Shown: piece after piece, positions 1-8,615 of the stretch
Layout of the letters: every line of letters begins with the position of its first letter
Position numbering within the stretch: position 1 is the stretch's first letter
Source of the DNA: Deltaproteobacteria bacterium
GTDB taxonomy: Bacteria > Desulfobacterota > Desulfobacteria > Desulfobacterales > Desulfatirhabdiaceae
Length of the DNA stretch: 64,000 nt
Direction: 5' to 3'
NCBI GenBank assembly: GCA_016219185.1
Contig: JACRBZ010000010.1
Coordinates: 186,001 to 250,000 of the forward strand
Translations under genes and position numbers: made by a program
Notes under the pieces: model-generated
Seen by the model: the letters and a program-made list of their open reading frames with translations, nothing else
Databases searched by the model: none
Told to the model about the DNA's origin: nothing

Positions 1-171
1 AGCGATTGCCCCACCGACCACATTGGAGATTTTTAATTCTTTCATAATACTGGGCAGGGCCAGCGCCAGCATCTGCAGATCCATGCCATCAACAATCAAT
101 CCAACACAAATGGCCGTTACAATTACTTTTCCTTCCCTGCTCATTTTGTCCTTCGAATCCGTTGCCGTCAT
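1..171 (-). CDS. MFS transporter, N-terminal part (runs off the window edge)
   Basis: The minus strand is open from an ATG at 171 to the window edge, giving 57 residues. After about 15 polar residues a hydrophobic helix begins, containing the DGMDLQ motif followed by LALPSIMKEL. A DGxD motif in the first helix is typical of the aromatic acid:proton symporter branch of the major facilitator superfamily. A GGGGAGG ribosome-binding sequence lies just upstream of the ATG. The remaining helices are outside the window, so the substrate is unknown. The neighbouring CoA-transferase genes, on the same strand, suggest import of an organic acid that is then activated as a CoA thioester; that link is inference. 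Confidence 0.7.
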   Translation of the reverse strand, partial: MTATDSKDKMSREGKVIVTAICVGLIVDGMDLQMLALALPSIMKELKISNVVGGAIA

Positions 172-322
172 CCTTGTGTCCTCCCCTTTTTGTTCTGCAG
201 CATAGCGTTCATCATCGTTATTCCATAAGTATCTTGCTTCGCATTCCCTCCCACAAAAAAGCCGTCTCGCAATCATGCAAACGGTATCGATCCGTCAGGC
301 AACCCCCGTTTCATGGAGCGAG

Positions 323-1084
323 CTATAGAATCAGTTTTTGCGGATCAACATTCTCTCTTAATATTTTTATTTCCCTTTCCGTCGGAGGCGATGCTTCGAC
401 GGCCTTTGATACGTCCACGGAAAATTCCATGTTATCGAGTATCTTCTGGGGCGTTATTCCCGGATAATAATTTGCCAGATACATTTCCTTGGTTTCATCA
501 TCGAAACGCATCACGCCCATGTTCGTGATGACCGCCGTGGGCCCGCCGGGCAGAAGGCCCGCTTTTTCCCGCCCGCCGGGCCCGTCGAGATAACCCGGGC
601 TGGTGAGATAATCGACCTTCACGGGAAATTTTCGCTTTTCATGCTGCATGAAAATGATGCATCTCGGGACAAAGGACGCGACATCGCACGCCCCGCCGCT
701 CCCGGAAAAACGGGTTTCCGGACTGCAATAATCGCCGATGCAGGTCGAATTCAGGTTTCCGTATTTGTCCACCTGCGCGGCACCCAGGATGCCGATGACG
801 TGATCTCCGGTGATGCGGTTTTGCATGGTAGCAAAAGCATCCAGAAGACCGCCGTTTGAAGCCGCGCCGAACATGACCCGCGAATCCGCTACAGCCATGG
901 GGATTTCTTCCAGTTTCGAATCGATGGCGCCTGTTTCAAAAAATGTAATACTGTTCGGCGCGTTGATATGTTTGGCCGCCATGGCTGCTACCATGGAAAT
1001 GCCCGTGCCGCAAAAGACGATATCGCCGTCGCGGATTTCTCTGGCTGCCATGATGGTCATCATTTCTTTTAACGTATAATTCAT
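323..1084 (-). CDS. Glutaconate-type CoA-transferase, subunit B
   Basis: A 253-residue protein of the family I CoA-transferase beta subunit, which with the alpha subunit moves CoA between acyl-CoA and a free carboxylic acid through a glutamyl-CoA thioester. The expected catalytic region is present as FFETGAID at residues 48-55, with Glu50 the likely thioester-forming residue. A glycine-rich stretch near residues 130-140 and a GPGG motif near residue 180 fit the family. It starts 21 bases after the alpha-subunit gene ends, so the two are co-transcribed from the sigma-54 promoter upstream of the alpha gene. Substrate is not determined; glutaconate, 2-hydroxyacyl or dicarboxylic acids are possible. 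Confidence 0.88.
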   Translation of the reverse strand: MNYTLKEMMTIMAAREIRDGDIVFCGTGISMVAAMAAKHINAPNSITFFETGAIDSKLEEIPMAVADSRVMFGAASNGGLLDAFATMQNRITGDHVIGILGAAQVDKYGNLNSTCIGDYCSPETRFSGSGGACDVASFVPRCIIFMQHEKRKFPVKVDYLTSPGYLDGPGGREKAGLLPGGPTAVITNMGVMRFDDETKEMYLANYYPGITPQKILDNMEFSVDVSKAVEASPPTEREIKILRENVDPQKLIL

Positions 1085-1104
1085 TGCTTCTCCTCCGATG
1101 GATT

Positions 1105-2082
1105 CTATCTTCTGTCCAGATTGGCGGCATATCCGGTTCGTTTGTCCGCGGCAATCCGGGACAACTGCTCCTTGCCGATCAGATTCAGCAGGCCGTCATG
1201 GTTTTTGACGCCGTAAACAAATTTATCCAGATACGCTTGGTAGAGTCCATCATCCTTGGCAAATTTGCTATGCTGGCTCAGATATTGGGGGTCATAATCA
1301 TAATAACGATAGCAGGCGGACGGATAAGCGCCGTAGGGAACAGGAACGACGGCTGACACATGGATAAAGGGAAGTTGATTGGATTCGGGCGTTGTTCTCA
1401 GCGCTTCCGTATCAACAATCTCCTCGCAGGTGACGATGACATTTTTTGCGGCCTTTGCCTGGTCCGTATCACAAAAGCTCAGGCCTTCCATCCGGCATGT
1501 ACCGAATTTATCCGCTTTCTGGACATGGATGATCGTGACATCGGGATTGATCGCCGGAACCAGGAGAACCTTGGAAGCACCCCCCCAGCCCTTAAAGGGA
1601 TTATCCATAACTTCCAGTTTCTTATCGGGCAATAACGGATCACTTTCCCGCATTTGCCTTGAAAATCCCCATTTCTCGACGATATCCGTGCCCATACCCG
1701 ATCTTGTGGCGATGAAAGGAACGCCCATGGCGCCGGCATGGAAACGAAGGGACATATGGTAATTTGAATAATCCTCGCACTGAATCCTGCCTTTCTGAAT
1801 GGCCGATCGGAACCGGATGCACGTGGGCGCCGCCTTTCCGTTTCCGCCATAGGCGATTTCCAGTTTGGAGATGCAACCGCCACCGACGAGTTCATCAAGG
1901 CCGGTCCCGTTTGAATGGGCATAACAATGAAGGTTTTTTATTCCCTGCCGCATTATTTCATAAACAGCCGCCATGGGATTTCTATTTACCGTGAATCCGC
2001 CGATGGAAATATGACAGCCATCCTTCACATATGTTCTGATTGCTTCATCCAGAGCCATTATTTTTCCTGAATCTTTATCCAT
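1105..2082 (-). CDS. Glutaconate-type CoA-transferase, subunit A
   Basis: A 325-residue family I CoA-transferase alpha subunit, the partner of the following gene. Recognisable features are the ISIGGF loop near residue 26, RNPMAAVYEI near 35-44 and the Gly-rich GAMGVPFIATRSGMGTD region near 117-133, in the order seen in GctA-like proteins. An AGAAGGAAC ribosome-binding sequence precedes the ATG at 2082. A -24/-12 promoter lies about 100 bases upstream (2183-2199) and an NtrC-type regulator is encoded nearby on the same strand, so expression is probably sigma-54 dependent. The length is normal for the family. Confidence 0.88.
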   Translation of the reverse strand: MDKDSGKIMALDEAIRTYVKDGCHISIGGFTVNRNPMAAVYEIMRQGIKNLHCYAHSNGTGLDELVGGGCISKLEIAYGGNGKAAPTCIRFRSAIQKGRIQCEDYSNYHMSLRFHAGAMGVPFIATRSGMGTDIVEKWGFSRQMRESDPLLPDKKLEVMDNPFKGWGGASKVLLVPAINPDVTIIHVQKADKFGTCRMEGLSFCDTDQAKAAKNVIVTCEEIVDTEALRTTPESNQLPFIHVSAVVPVPYGAYPSACYRYYDYDPQYLSQHSKFAKDDGLYQAYLDKFVYGVKNHDGLLNLIGKEQLSRIAADKRTGYAANLDRR

Positions 2083-2182
2083 GCTCGTTCCTTCTTTTTT
2101 TGATATGCGAAATCAATTGTTCTTTATTAAGCACCGCCGACAATGGTGATTTTCACGCTTTTGCAGGTGATGTCGATATATG

Positions 2183-2199
2183 AGCAACAAGGGTGCCAA
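2183..2199 (-). promoter_or_regulatory. Sigma-54 (-24/-12) promoter of the CoA-transferase genes
   Basis: Read on the minus strand the site is TTGGCACCCTTGTTGCT. This matches the sigma-54 consensus TGGCAC, five bases, TTGCT, with the invariant GG and GC at the right spacing. It lies about 100 bases before the start of the alpha subunit gene and points at it. The nearby NtrC-type activator at 3377-4813 is the natural candidate to open it. Confidence 0.8.
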
Positions 2200-2279
2200 T
2201 GCGGTTGATCGGAAGTAACAGGAATAAATTAAGCAGGTTGGTGACAACGGGATGAAAGGGGCATCAGCAATGTGTGCGG

Positions 2280-2305
2280 TTTCCGCTCACTTGAGCGTGC
2301 GGAAA
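2280..2305. promoter_or_regulatory. Palindrome, candidate enhancer (UAS) for the NtrC-type regulator
   Basis: The arms TTTCCGC (2280-2286) and GCGGAAA (2299-2305) form a 7-base inverted repeat with a 12-base centre. Its centre is roughly 120 bases upstream of the transcription start expected from the sigma-54 promoter, a usual distance for activator binding. No T-tract follows on the minus strand, so it is unlikely to be only a terminator of the gene ending at 2329. Only one copy was noticed. Confidence 0.4.
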
Positions 2306-2328
2306 TCAATCGGAGCCGGAGTTAAAAG

Positions 2329-3288
2329 CTATCTGACGATCTTGTCAGCGATAATCAGAATGGAAATGGGGATATCAACGCCAATTTTTTTAGCCGTGTT
2401 CATGTTCACTGAAATATGGAAATAATCAAGCGTTTCCGATGGGATATCGGATGGTTTAACGGACTGAAAAATCTGGATGGCCTTTGTGGCCGAAAGCCTT
2501 CCCAGCCGATAATAACTGGGGACGAGCCCCATCAGGGCATTGTCGCTCACCACCATGCTTTCTATGGCGGTCAGGGAAGGGATGTTGAGTTCATTCACGT
2601 GTTTCATGATTTCCCTGCCCAGGGATTTGATCATGGAATCCGCAGGCAAGTAAACCGCATCGACCTGTCCGGCCAGTCCGGGAATGATCCGCGGGATATC
2701 GCTTTTTCGGGATATCCGGTAATCCGTGAGGGTAAATCCGAGAACCCCCTCCAGATTCTTGACGATATTGCGTTGAATCATCGAATTGGGCTCAAGCGGA
2801 TTATATATGATTCCAAGCCGCGAATAATCCACCACTTTCTTTAGGGCTTTCAACTGGTTAAGGATCGGCACCATGCTGCTGGCTCCCGTGGCGTTGTTCC
2901 CGGAACTCTCCCAGCTTTTGATGATACCCGTTTCGACCGGCTGACTGACGATATTGAAAACCACGGGGCGATTTTTTATCCGGGACAGAATGCATCGGGT
3001 GGCCGTGGTGCCGAAAACATAGATTAAATCAAAGGGAATATTCTCGATTTCCGTAATCACACGCTCCAGTTGTTTCAGGTTTTGATTTGCATCGTATTTT
3101 CGGAAAGTGACACGATATCCGCTATTCTGCATGCCCTCCATGAAACCCCGTTCGGCATCGGTTTCTCCGCGCCAGGTAATCATGGCAACCTGAAAGTTTT
3201 TATCCGCTAAGGCGGGTTGAACAAAAGAGATGAATAACCCAAACATCAGGAAAAAACAGGAAAATATCCGTGTTCCGTTGCTTCTCAA
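2329..3288 (-). CDS. Periplasmic ABC-type substrate-binding protein (ABC_sub_bind/TrpX-like)
   Basis: A 319-residue exported protein. An N-terminal signal peptide (hydrophobic segment about residues 9-24, cleavage after ALA near residue 28) is followed by a two-lobed binding fold of the ABC_sub_bind type: FMEGMQNSGY near residue 50, YVFGTTATR near 90 and FNIVSQPVETG near 112-122. No permease or ATPase of an uptake ABC transporter is adjacent. Instead it follows the NtrC-type regulator and histidine kinase genes on the same strand, which suggests a role in presenting a ligand to the kinase's periplasmic domain. That role is inferred from context alone. Confidence 0.8.
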   Translation of the reverse strand: MRSNGTRIFSCFFLMFGLFISFVQPALADKNFQVAMITWRGETDAERGFMEGMQNSGYRVTFRKYDANQNLKQLERVITEIENIPFDLIYVFGTTATRCILSRIKNRPVVFNIVSQPVETGIIKSWESSGNNATGASSMVPILNQLKALKKVVDYSRLGIIYNPLEPNSMIQRNIVKNLEGVLGFTLTDYRISRKSDIPRIIPGLAGQVDAVYLPADSMIKSLGREIMKHVNELNIPSLTAIESMVVSDNALMGLVPSYYRLGRLSATKAIQIFQSVKPSDIPSETLDYFHISVNMNTAKKIGVDIPISILIIADKIVR

Positions 3289-3302
3289 TTTTCTTTTGAC
3301 CT

Positions 3303-3390
3303 TGATGTCTTCGTACCGGCGGCATGGCGTTCCGCTGTTCCGCCTGTCCGATATCTGCGTTGAGTTTCATCCCTTGTCATTGCGGTGTAC
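3303..3390. repeat. Dispersed repeat, copy C (partial)
   Basis: This stretch matches the inverted form of the repeat at 59402-59552: TGATG(T/G)CTTCGTACCGG, a G+C-rich segment, ATATCTGCGTTGAG(T/C)TTCATCC and TGCGGYGTAC occur in the same order. It fills the gap between the binding-protein and regulator genes, and its far end supplies the last four sense codons and the stop codon of the regulator. The half of the repeat beyond the GTAC is missing here. Confidence 0.75.
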
Positions 3391-4813
3391 GGATCTTAGG
3401 TGTGTCGCCGGGTTCCATGAAGCCTTTGTCTGGAATCATGGACAATTTTTCCAGCCTGCGGTTCAGGGAAAAACGGCTGACTCCCAGTATCTCCGCGGCG
3501 TTGGTCTTGTTCCCCCCGGTCTGCCTGAGGGCATCCTGAATGATCTGTTTTTCGAACCGCAAGAGCGTTTCATCCAGATACTTTCCTTTGGGAAAAATGT
3601 CTTCGCCTGTATGGACCTCGCCTGTTTTGGGGCACCCGTTTAACATGGCGGGGGCAAGCAGATCTTTTTCGATGACATTGCCCTTTGCAAATATCACGAT
3701 CCTCTCGATGAGGTTACGCAGTTCACGGACATTTCCGTTCCAGGGGTAATGCATAAAAATATCCGTGACCCGGGGGGAAAGTGTTTTAGGCGTTTTTCCC
3801 ATCTCCCGGCAGAATTCATCCAGAAAATAATTGGCCAGAAGCAGGATGTCATCCTTTCGTTCCCTCAGGGGCGGAAGGTTCAGGGAAACCACATTCAGGC
3901 GATAATACAGGTCCTGGCGAAAAAATCCTTCCTCGATCGCCTTTTCCAGATTCCGGTTTGTCGCGGCAATGACCCGCACATTGACCTTGATATCCCTTCC
4001 GCTTCCCAGCCTTTTAAACTGTTTCCTGTCCAGGAATCGAAGCAGCTTTGCCTGTATGGCCAGGGGAATTTCCCCGATTTCATCCAGAAAAATCGTTCCG
4101 CCGTCCGCGATCTCGAACAGTCCTTTTTTCCGCTGTTTTGCATCGGTAAACGCCCCTTTTTCATAGCCGAAAAGCTCGCTTTCAAGCAAGCTTTCGGTAA
4201 GCGATGCACAGTTGATCTCCATAAAAGGGGCTGTATTTCTATTGCTTCTGTAGTGAATCGCACCGGCAACGAGCTCCTTGCCGGTGCCGGTTTCTCCCCG
4301 GATAAGAATCGTGGTATCCCCGGTCCCGGCAAGGGTTTCGATCTGCTTATAGATTTCCATCATCTGACTGCTGCTGCCCACCAGGTCGCAATACCGGTTG
4401 AATTTGTGCTGCCGGTACCTCAGATATTCAACCTCGCGCAGCAACGTCTGTTTTTCGAGTGCGTTTTTTATAAGGACCTTGAGTCCCGCCAGCTCGAAAG
4501 GCTTGTTGATAAAATCATAGGCCCCGAGCTTGATGGCCTCAACCGTGGTTTGAGTGTCCCCATACGCCGTGATCATGATCGCATTGATTTCCGGGTTGTG
4601 GTCCTTGATCTTTTTTAACACCTGAATACCGTCCATTCCGGGCAATCTCAGATCCAGAAGCACGACACCCGGATTAAAGACCGAAACCTTATGGACGGCA
4701 TCTTCTCCGGTGTTGGCAATATCAACCTGATAACCTTCATCCTCCAGGGCCATTTTAAGCGACTGACAGAGGATGATTTCATCGTCCACGATCAGAATTC
4801 TGTGATTCAACAT
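3377..4813 (-). CDS. Sigma-54-dependent response regulator (NtrC family)
   Basis: A 478-residue activator with three standard domains. Residues 1-120 are a receiver with acidic pair Asp10-Asp11, phosphoacceptor Asp54 and Lys104. Residues about 143-375 are the AAA+ domain with Walker A GETGTGKE (173-180), the sigma-54 contact loop as GAFTDA (220-225, usually GAFTGA) and Walker B around IFLDEIGE (241-248). Residues 433-457 form a Fis-type helix-turn-helix. It starts 14 bases after the kinase gene ends and is its clear partner. The -24/-12 promoter at 2183-2199 is a probable target. The last residues and stop codon come from a dispersed repeat, so the C-terminal tail is probably not ancestral. 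Confidence 0.95.
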   Translation of the reverse strand: MLNHRILIVDDEIILCQSLKMALEDEGYQVDIANTGEDAVHKVSVFNPGVVLLDLRLPGMDGIQVLKKIKDHNPEINAIMITAYGDTQTTVEAIKLGAYDFINKPFELAGLKVLIKNALEKQTLLREVEYLRYRQHKFNRYCDLVGSSSQMMEIYKQIETLAGTGDTTILIRGETGTGKELVAGAIHYRSNRNTAPFMEINCASLTESLLESELFGYEKGAFTDAKQRKKGLFEIADGGTIFLDEIGEIPLAIQAKLLRFLDRKQFKRLGSGRDIKVNVRVIAATNRNLEKAIEEGFFRQDLYYRLNVVSLNLPPLRERKDDILLLANYFLDEFCREMGKTPKTLSPRVTDIFMHYPWNGNVRELRNLIERIVIFAKGNVIEKDLLAPAMLNGCPKTGEVHTGEDIFPKGKYLDETLLRFEKQIIQDALRQTGGNKTNAAEILGVSRFSLNRRLEKLSMIPDKGFMEPGDTPKIRTPQ

Positions 4814-4827
4814 GAAACCATTCCTTT

Positions 4828-7050
4828 TTAGTCCCGAGGCAGGGTCGCCGCGGGCAGCAGCAAGGTTACCTGGGTTCCTTTTCCCGGCATGCTGTCCAGT
4901 TTGATATATCCCCTGTTTTTTTCCAGCAGTTTCTGCACAATGGACAATCCCAATCCCGTACCGCTGGGATCGGTCGTGTAGAAAGGATTAAAAACCTTTG
5001 ACAGGTCTTTTCGGCTGATGCCGGGGCCCGTATCCCTGAATGAAATAACGACAAACCGCATCGATTCGGAAAGACTTAATGCATCGGGATCGGGTATGTT
5101 CTCGAGTACCTTTGACCTTCCGCTGATCGTTCCGATGGAAACCGTGAGATTGCCGCCCCCGGGCATTGCCTTGACGGCATTCAGAAGCAGATTCAAAAAA
5201 ACCTGCTGAATCTGCTCCTTGTCAATCAAGGCCTCGGGTGTATTTTCCGCGTACCTCCTAACCAACTCGATGCGGGAGTTCCTGATTTTTTCCCTGACCA
5301 TGGACAGGGCTTTTTCCAGGATGACGGATATATCGATGGGAGAAGGAAATGGAGGTTTGGGACGTGAAAAATTAAGAAGATCCGTAACGATCTTGTTGAT
5401 ACGGTCGATCTCGCTGAGAATTCCCTGAAGCAGGATTGCCTCGGAACCCGTCGTGAGCTTCGTGGCCAGGAACTGGGCGCTTGTTTTCATTCCCGATAGC
5501 GGATTGCGGATTTCATGCGCCATTCCGGCGGAGAGCTCTCCCAGGGACGCCAGTTTATCGACCCGAACCATTTGCTCCTCTGTCCTTTTGCGCCGAGTGA
5601 TGTTCCGGATGTCCGCGATGGCACCGATGATCTCTCCACATGCGTTTCTCAGCAAAGAGGTGTTCACCTCCATAAAAACGGTTTCCCCCTCGGTCCTGCT
5701 CAAAAAATGGATTTCCTGGTTATGAACCTTCTTTTTATTTGAAAGCGTCTCTTGCAAAAGAGTAATGATTCCCCGGACCTGAACCGGCGCCGCTTCCAGG
5801 GAGTCGGGGTCTATCTCTTCCCGGATGAATCCCAGAATTTTCTCCGCGCTTCTGTTGATGGAAGTGATCCTGTCAGCCCTGTTGATGGTGATGATGCCGC
5901 TGGTGACGCTCCTTAATACATCGTCGTTAAAGCGGGTCAGTTCCATGATTTCATTCATGCTGCGCTGGAGCTTGGCGGACATGTGATTGAATTCCCTGGC
6001 CAGCCCCTGCAGTTCATCGCCGGACTTGATTTCAATGACGGGGTAAAGATCACCGTTTCCGATGGCGCGGGCCCCGGTGATCAACTGACCGATGGGGCGG
6101 GTGATGCTTTTGACGAACAGAAAGGAGACCACCAGAATAAGCCCCAGGATCAAGGAAACAAACGTGATCATGCGGCGTTTCAGTTTTAAAATGTCGGCCA
6201 TCAGTTCCGATTTTAAAACAGTGATCACAACGCTCCAGTTTTTATGCGCGCAGGGGGTAAAAACCATATTCTTTTCTATCCCCCCCAGAAGATAATCACC
6301 GGAGCCTTTTTCACCGGCTTTTATCCGTTCCATCAAATGCTTGAGTTTCACATCGCCGCTTTCGATGATATCCCTGGCGGTCAGCAGATCCTGGAGGGGA
6401 TGGTATAAAAAATATTCCTCCTTATCCAGCAGGAAGGCATATCCCTGACCCCCGAATTTCAAGGACGACACAAAGCGGGTAAAGGCGGAAAGCTTGATAT
6501 CGAACACGAGCATTCCCACCACTTTGGTATGATCTTCAAAGTCGTAGACCAGTTTGCTTAAAATGATGGTCGGGGTGGAAAATCCGTCTCCCACCATCAG
6601 GTCGGACAGATACATGTCTTTTTCGATGGTGGCTTTGAACCAGTCGAAAGCTTGAAAACCGGAGGTGGAATCGACCGGTGTTTCCGGTTCGGCCAGAATT
6701 TTCTTTCCATCCGAATTGATCAGATAGATCCGGTTGAAGTACAGGTTTTTTTTCTCGTAGTTGTTTAGCATTTCCCGGATGGTATTCGAACTTTGTCCGA
6801 ACTCGAACTGGAGAAAGGAAAGCTGGATAAAGGGGTATTTTGAAAGCAGTTCGATGTCTTTCTGGGCTTCTTCAAAGAAGTTATCGATCTGCTGGGCGGT
6901 CTTGACGGCCACGTTGCCCAACTGCTCCTGGGCTTGAAACAAAAGGGCATTGGAGGCGCTATGATAGGACAGATATCCGACGATTAAAATGGGGATTACC
7001 CCCAGAATAATAAAAATGGCGATAAGTTTTGTTCTGATCGTGGAAAACAT
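4828..7050 (-). CDS. Membrane sensor histidine kinase (dCache-HAMP-PAS-HisKA-HATPase)
   Basis: A 740-residue kinase. A first membrane helix (about residues 8-28) and a second (about 295-314) enclose a periplasmic region of about 265 residues with dCache-like pattern (YFNRIYLINSDGK, DWFKATIEKDMYLSD). HAMP follows (315-365), then PAS (about 372-485), then HisKA with the phosphorylated His512 in AHEIRNPLSG and an HATPase domain ending with DTGPGIS and GTGLGLSIV. It probably senses a small organic ligand and phosphorylates the NtrC-type regulator encoded immediately downstream. A membrane-anchored kinase next to a periplasmic binding protein suggests shared ligand recognition. Confidence 0.93.
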   Translation of the reverse strand: MFSTIRTKLIAIFIILGVIPILIVGYLSYHSASNALLFQAQEQLGNVAVKTAQQIDNFFEEAQKDIELLSKYPFIQLSFLQFEFGQSSNTIREMLNNYEKKNLYFNRIYLINSDGKKILAEPETPVDSTSGFQAFDWFKATIEKDMYLSDLMVGDGFSTPTIILSKLVYDFEDHTKVVGMLVFDIKLSAFTRFVSSLKFGGQGYAFLLDKEEYFLYHPLQDLLTARDIIESGDVKLKHLMERIKAGEKGSGDYLLGGIEKNMVFTPCAHKNWSVVITVLKSELMADILKLKRRMITFVSLILGLILVVSFLFVKSITRPIGQLITGARAIGNGDLYPVIEIKSGDELQGLAREFNHMSAKLQRSMNEIMELTRFNDDVLRSVTSGIITINRADRITSINRSAEKILGFIREEIDPDSLEAAPVQVRGIITLLQETLSNKKKVHNQEIHFLSRTEGETVFMEVNTSLLRNACGEIIGAIADIRNITRRKRTEEQMVRVDKLASLGELSAGMAHEIRNPLSGMKTSAQFLATKLTTGSEAILLQGILSEIDRINKIVTDLLNFSRPKPPFPSPIDISVILEKALSMVREKIRNSRIELVRRYAENTPEALIDKEQIQQVFLNLLLNAVKAMPGGGNLTVSIGTISGRSKVLENIPDPDALSLSESMRFVVISFRDTGPGISRKDLSKVFNPFYTTDPSGTGLGLSIVQKLLEKNRGYIKLDSMPGKGTQVTLLLPAATLPRD

Positions 7051-7064
7051 GAATGATCATCCAT

Positions 7065-7093
7065 CCCATAAGAAAATATTCGGCCCTTATGGG
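7065..7093 (-). terminator. Inverted repeat between aldo/keto reductase and kinase genes
   Basis: CCCATAAG (7065-7072) and CTTATGGG (7086-7093) are perfect 8-base arms with a 13-base spacer in the 62-base gap between the two minus-strand genes. It could end transcription of the reductase gene or bind a regulator of the kinase gene. There is no long T-tract, so intrinsic termination is not certain. Confidence 0.35.
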
Positions 7094-7112
7094 TTAAAGG
7101 CAAACGCACCTT

Positions 7113-8615
7113 TCATCGCAGATCCTGCCAGGATTTTTTGCGATCCGTTACCGGAAAATAGCGTCGCAGTTCCTCAAGGACATCCGCCACATAGTCGGGA
7201 TGGCGCATGCCAACCAGAACAACGGATATTCCCTGTGTTGTCCGCAGGGCCCGAACGGCTTTCTGGCTGAGGGTACCGGATTCGGCCCAGTCGGAATCGG
7301 CATTGGAAAGCGCCCGTTTCAGCGCCGTGATGCTGCCTTTGGCCATATCCGCATAAAATGACCCGATTGCCTCAAAAACCTGGCTCAGTACCGTTTCATG
7401 AGCGGACATCCATTTCAACAGCTCCGGGTTGCCGGCAGCGTGAGGCTGAAGAAACGCCATCACGCCTTCTATGCGGGGATTAAAATGCCCGTCCCGGGTC
7501 TGGCGCCAGCGTTCGTAAGAAGAAAAATTGCGCCAGTAATGTTTGAGCGTGTCCGCGATACAGAGTTGCTCTTTGAGGCGGACCTTGAGCCCGTCCGGAA
7601 TTTCCAGATCCGGAAGGATGTGCCGCCAGAAACGGGCTTCGGAACCGCCCACTGCACCGATTCGCGCCGTGATCAGATGGTCGGCGAGCCTCTCCGGTTC
7701 CCCGGGATCGGCCAGCCGGACCAGCGCATTGCCGGAAAAGGCGTTCAACGGCCGATTGATCATCACTGCCAGAAAGTGATCGAAAGCAAACTCCAGAACG
7801 GTTTTGGAATCCGGCTGATTGGCAACCAGAACAGCCCCGGTTTCAAGAAGATTCATGGGAAACTGGATGATGCGGAAATGATGACCAGTATGGATGTCTT
7901 CTGCCATCTCCCACAATGCGGAAAGGGCGGTAAACTCCGAATCCGCCCGGGCCACGGGAAAAGTGTTCGAGCTGACGCCGTACCAGCGAATGCGCCCTTG
8001 CGCGACTTCCAACTCCAGGTGGACAAACGCCTGCCGGATGCGGCGATGATATTCCCGGCGGGCTTCATCCGGTTCCATGCCGCTTTGATGGGCCCAGCCC
8101 AGATAATATTCCGGATTATGAAGCAGATAGGCATCGATCGTCCCAAGGCCCAGTCGATTCAGGCTCTCGGTAAGCTGGGAAGCGATGAATTCCGGGTGAA
8201 TGCAGTGTTCCAGTCCTTCCGAAACCGTCACGAGTTCGGGATACGGCTGGTTTGCCGAACTGCGGGCCTGGCTCCTGGCATAATTTTTGCCCTGGAGATA
8301 CCCGACCTTGGAGACCACCACGACTTCTTCCCGCTTCAATTCCCCGGCCTCGATGAGCTCTGTCAGCACGCTGCCGACCAGGGACTCGGAGTCGCCATCG
8401 GCATAGTTGGTGCTGGTATCGATCAGATTGATCCCGGAAACCAGCGCCAGCCGAAGGCTCTGCCGATGACGGGCGACTTCCGGCGTGATGCGGTAACACC
8501 CGAAGCCCGCCTGACTGGTCAAGAGACCGGTTTTTCCAAAGAACCCATAAACCATCGGCGCATGCCTGCCTGGCAGCGCGGCGGTTGCTTCGGGCGTGGC
8601 ATATCCTGGAATCAT
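7113..8615 (-). CDS. Aldo/keto reductase family protein with C-terminal extension
   Basis: About 500 residues from the ATG at 8615, chosen because GAGGGAGGGG lies just before it; a longer reading frame to 8714 has no such site. The first part follows the aldo/keto reductase TIM barrel: GFGCYRI near the start, INLIDTSTNYADGDSE with the catalytic Asp/Tyr region, VVVVSKVGY, DAYLLHNPEYYLG and a late VGMRHPDYVADVLEEL segment near the C-terminus. About 200 extra residues sit between the barrel strands, making it longer than the usual 300-340. NADPH-dependent carbonyl reduction is expected; the substrate is unknown. Gene expression probably starts near 8640-8700. Confidence 0.8.
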   Translation of the reverse strand: MIPGYATPEATAALPGRHAPMVYGFFGKTGLLTSQAGFGCYRITPEVARHRQSLRLALVSGINLIDTSTNYADGDSESLVGSVLTELIEAGELKREEVVVVSKVGYLQGKNYARSQARSSANQPYPELVTVSEGLEHCIHPEFIASQLTESLNRLGLGTIDAYLLHNPEYYLGWAHQSGMEPDEARREYHRRIRQAFVHLELEVAQGRIRWYGVSSNTFPVARADSEFTALSALWEMAEDIHTGHHFRIIQFPMNLLETGAVLVANQPDSKTVLEFAFDHFLAVMINRPLNAFSGNALVRLADPGEPERLADHLITARIGAVGGSEARFWRHILPDLEIPDGLKVRLKEQLCIADTLKHYWRNFSSYERWRQTRDGHFNPRIEGVMAFLQPHAAGNPELLKWMSAHETVLSQVFEAIGSFYADMAKGSITALKRALSNADSDWAESGTLSQKAVRALRTTQGISVVLVGMRHPDYVADVLEELRRYFPVTDRKKSWQDLR

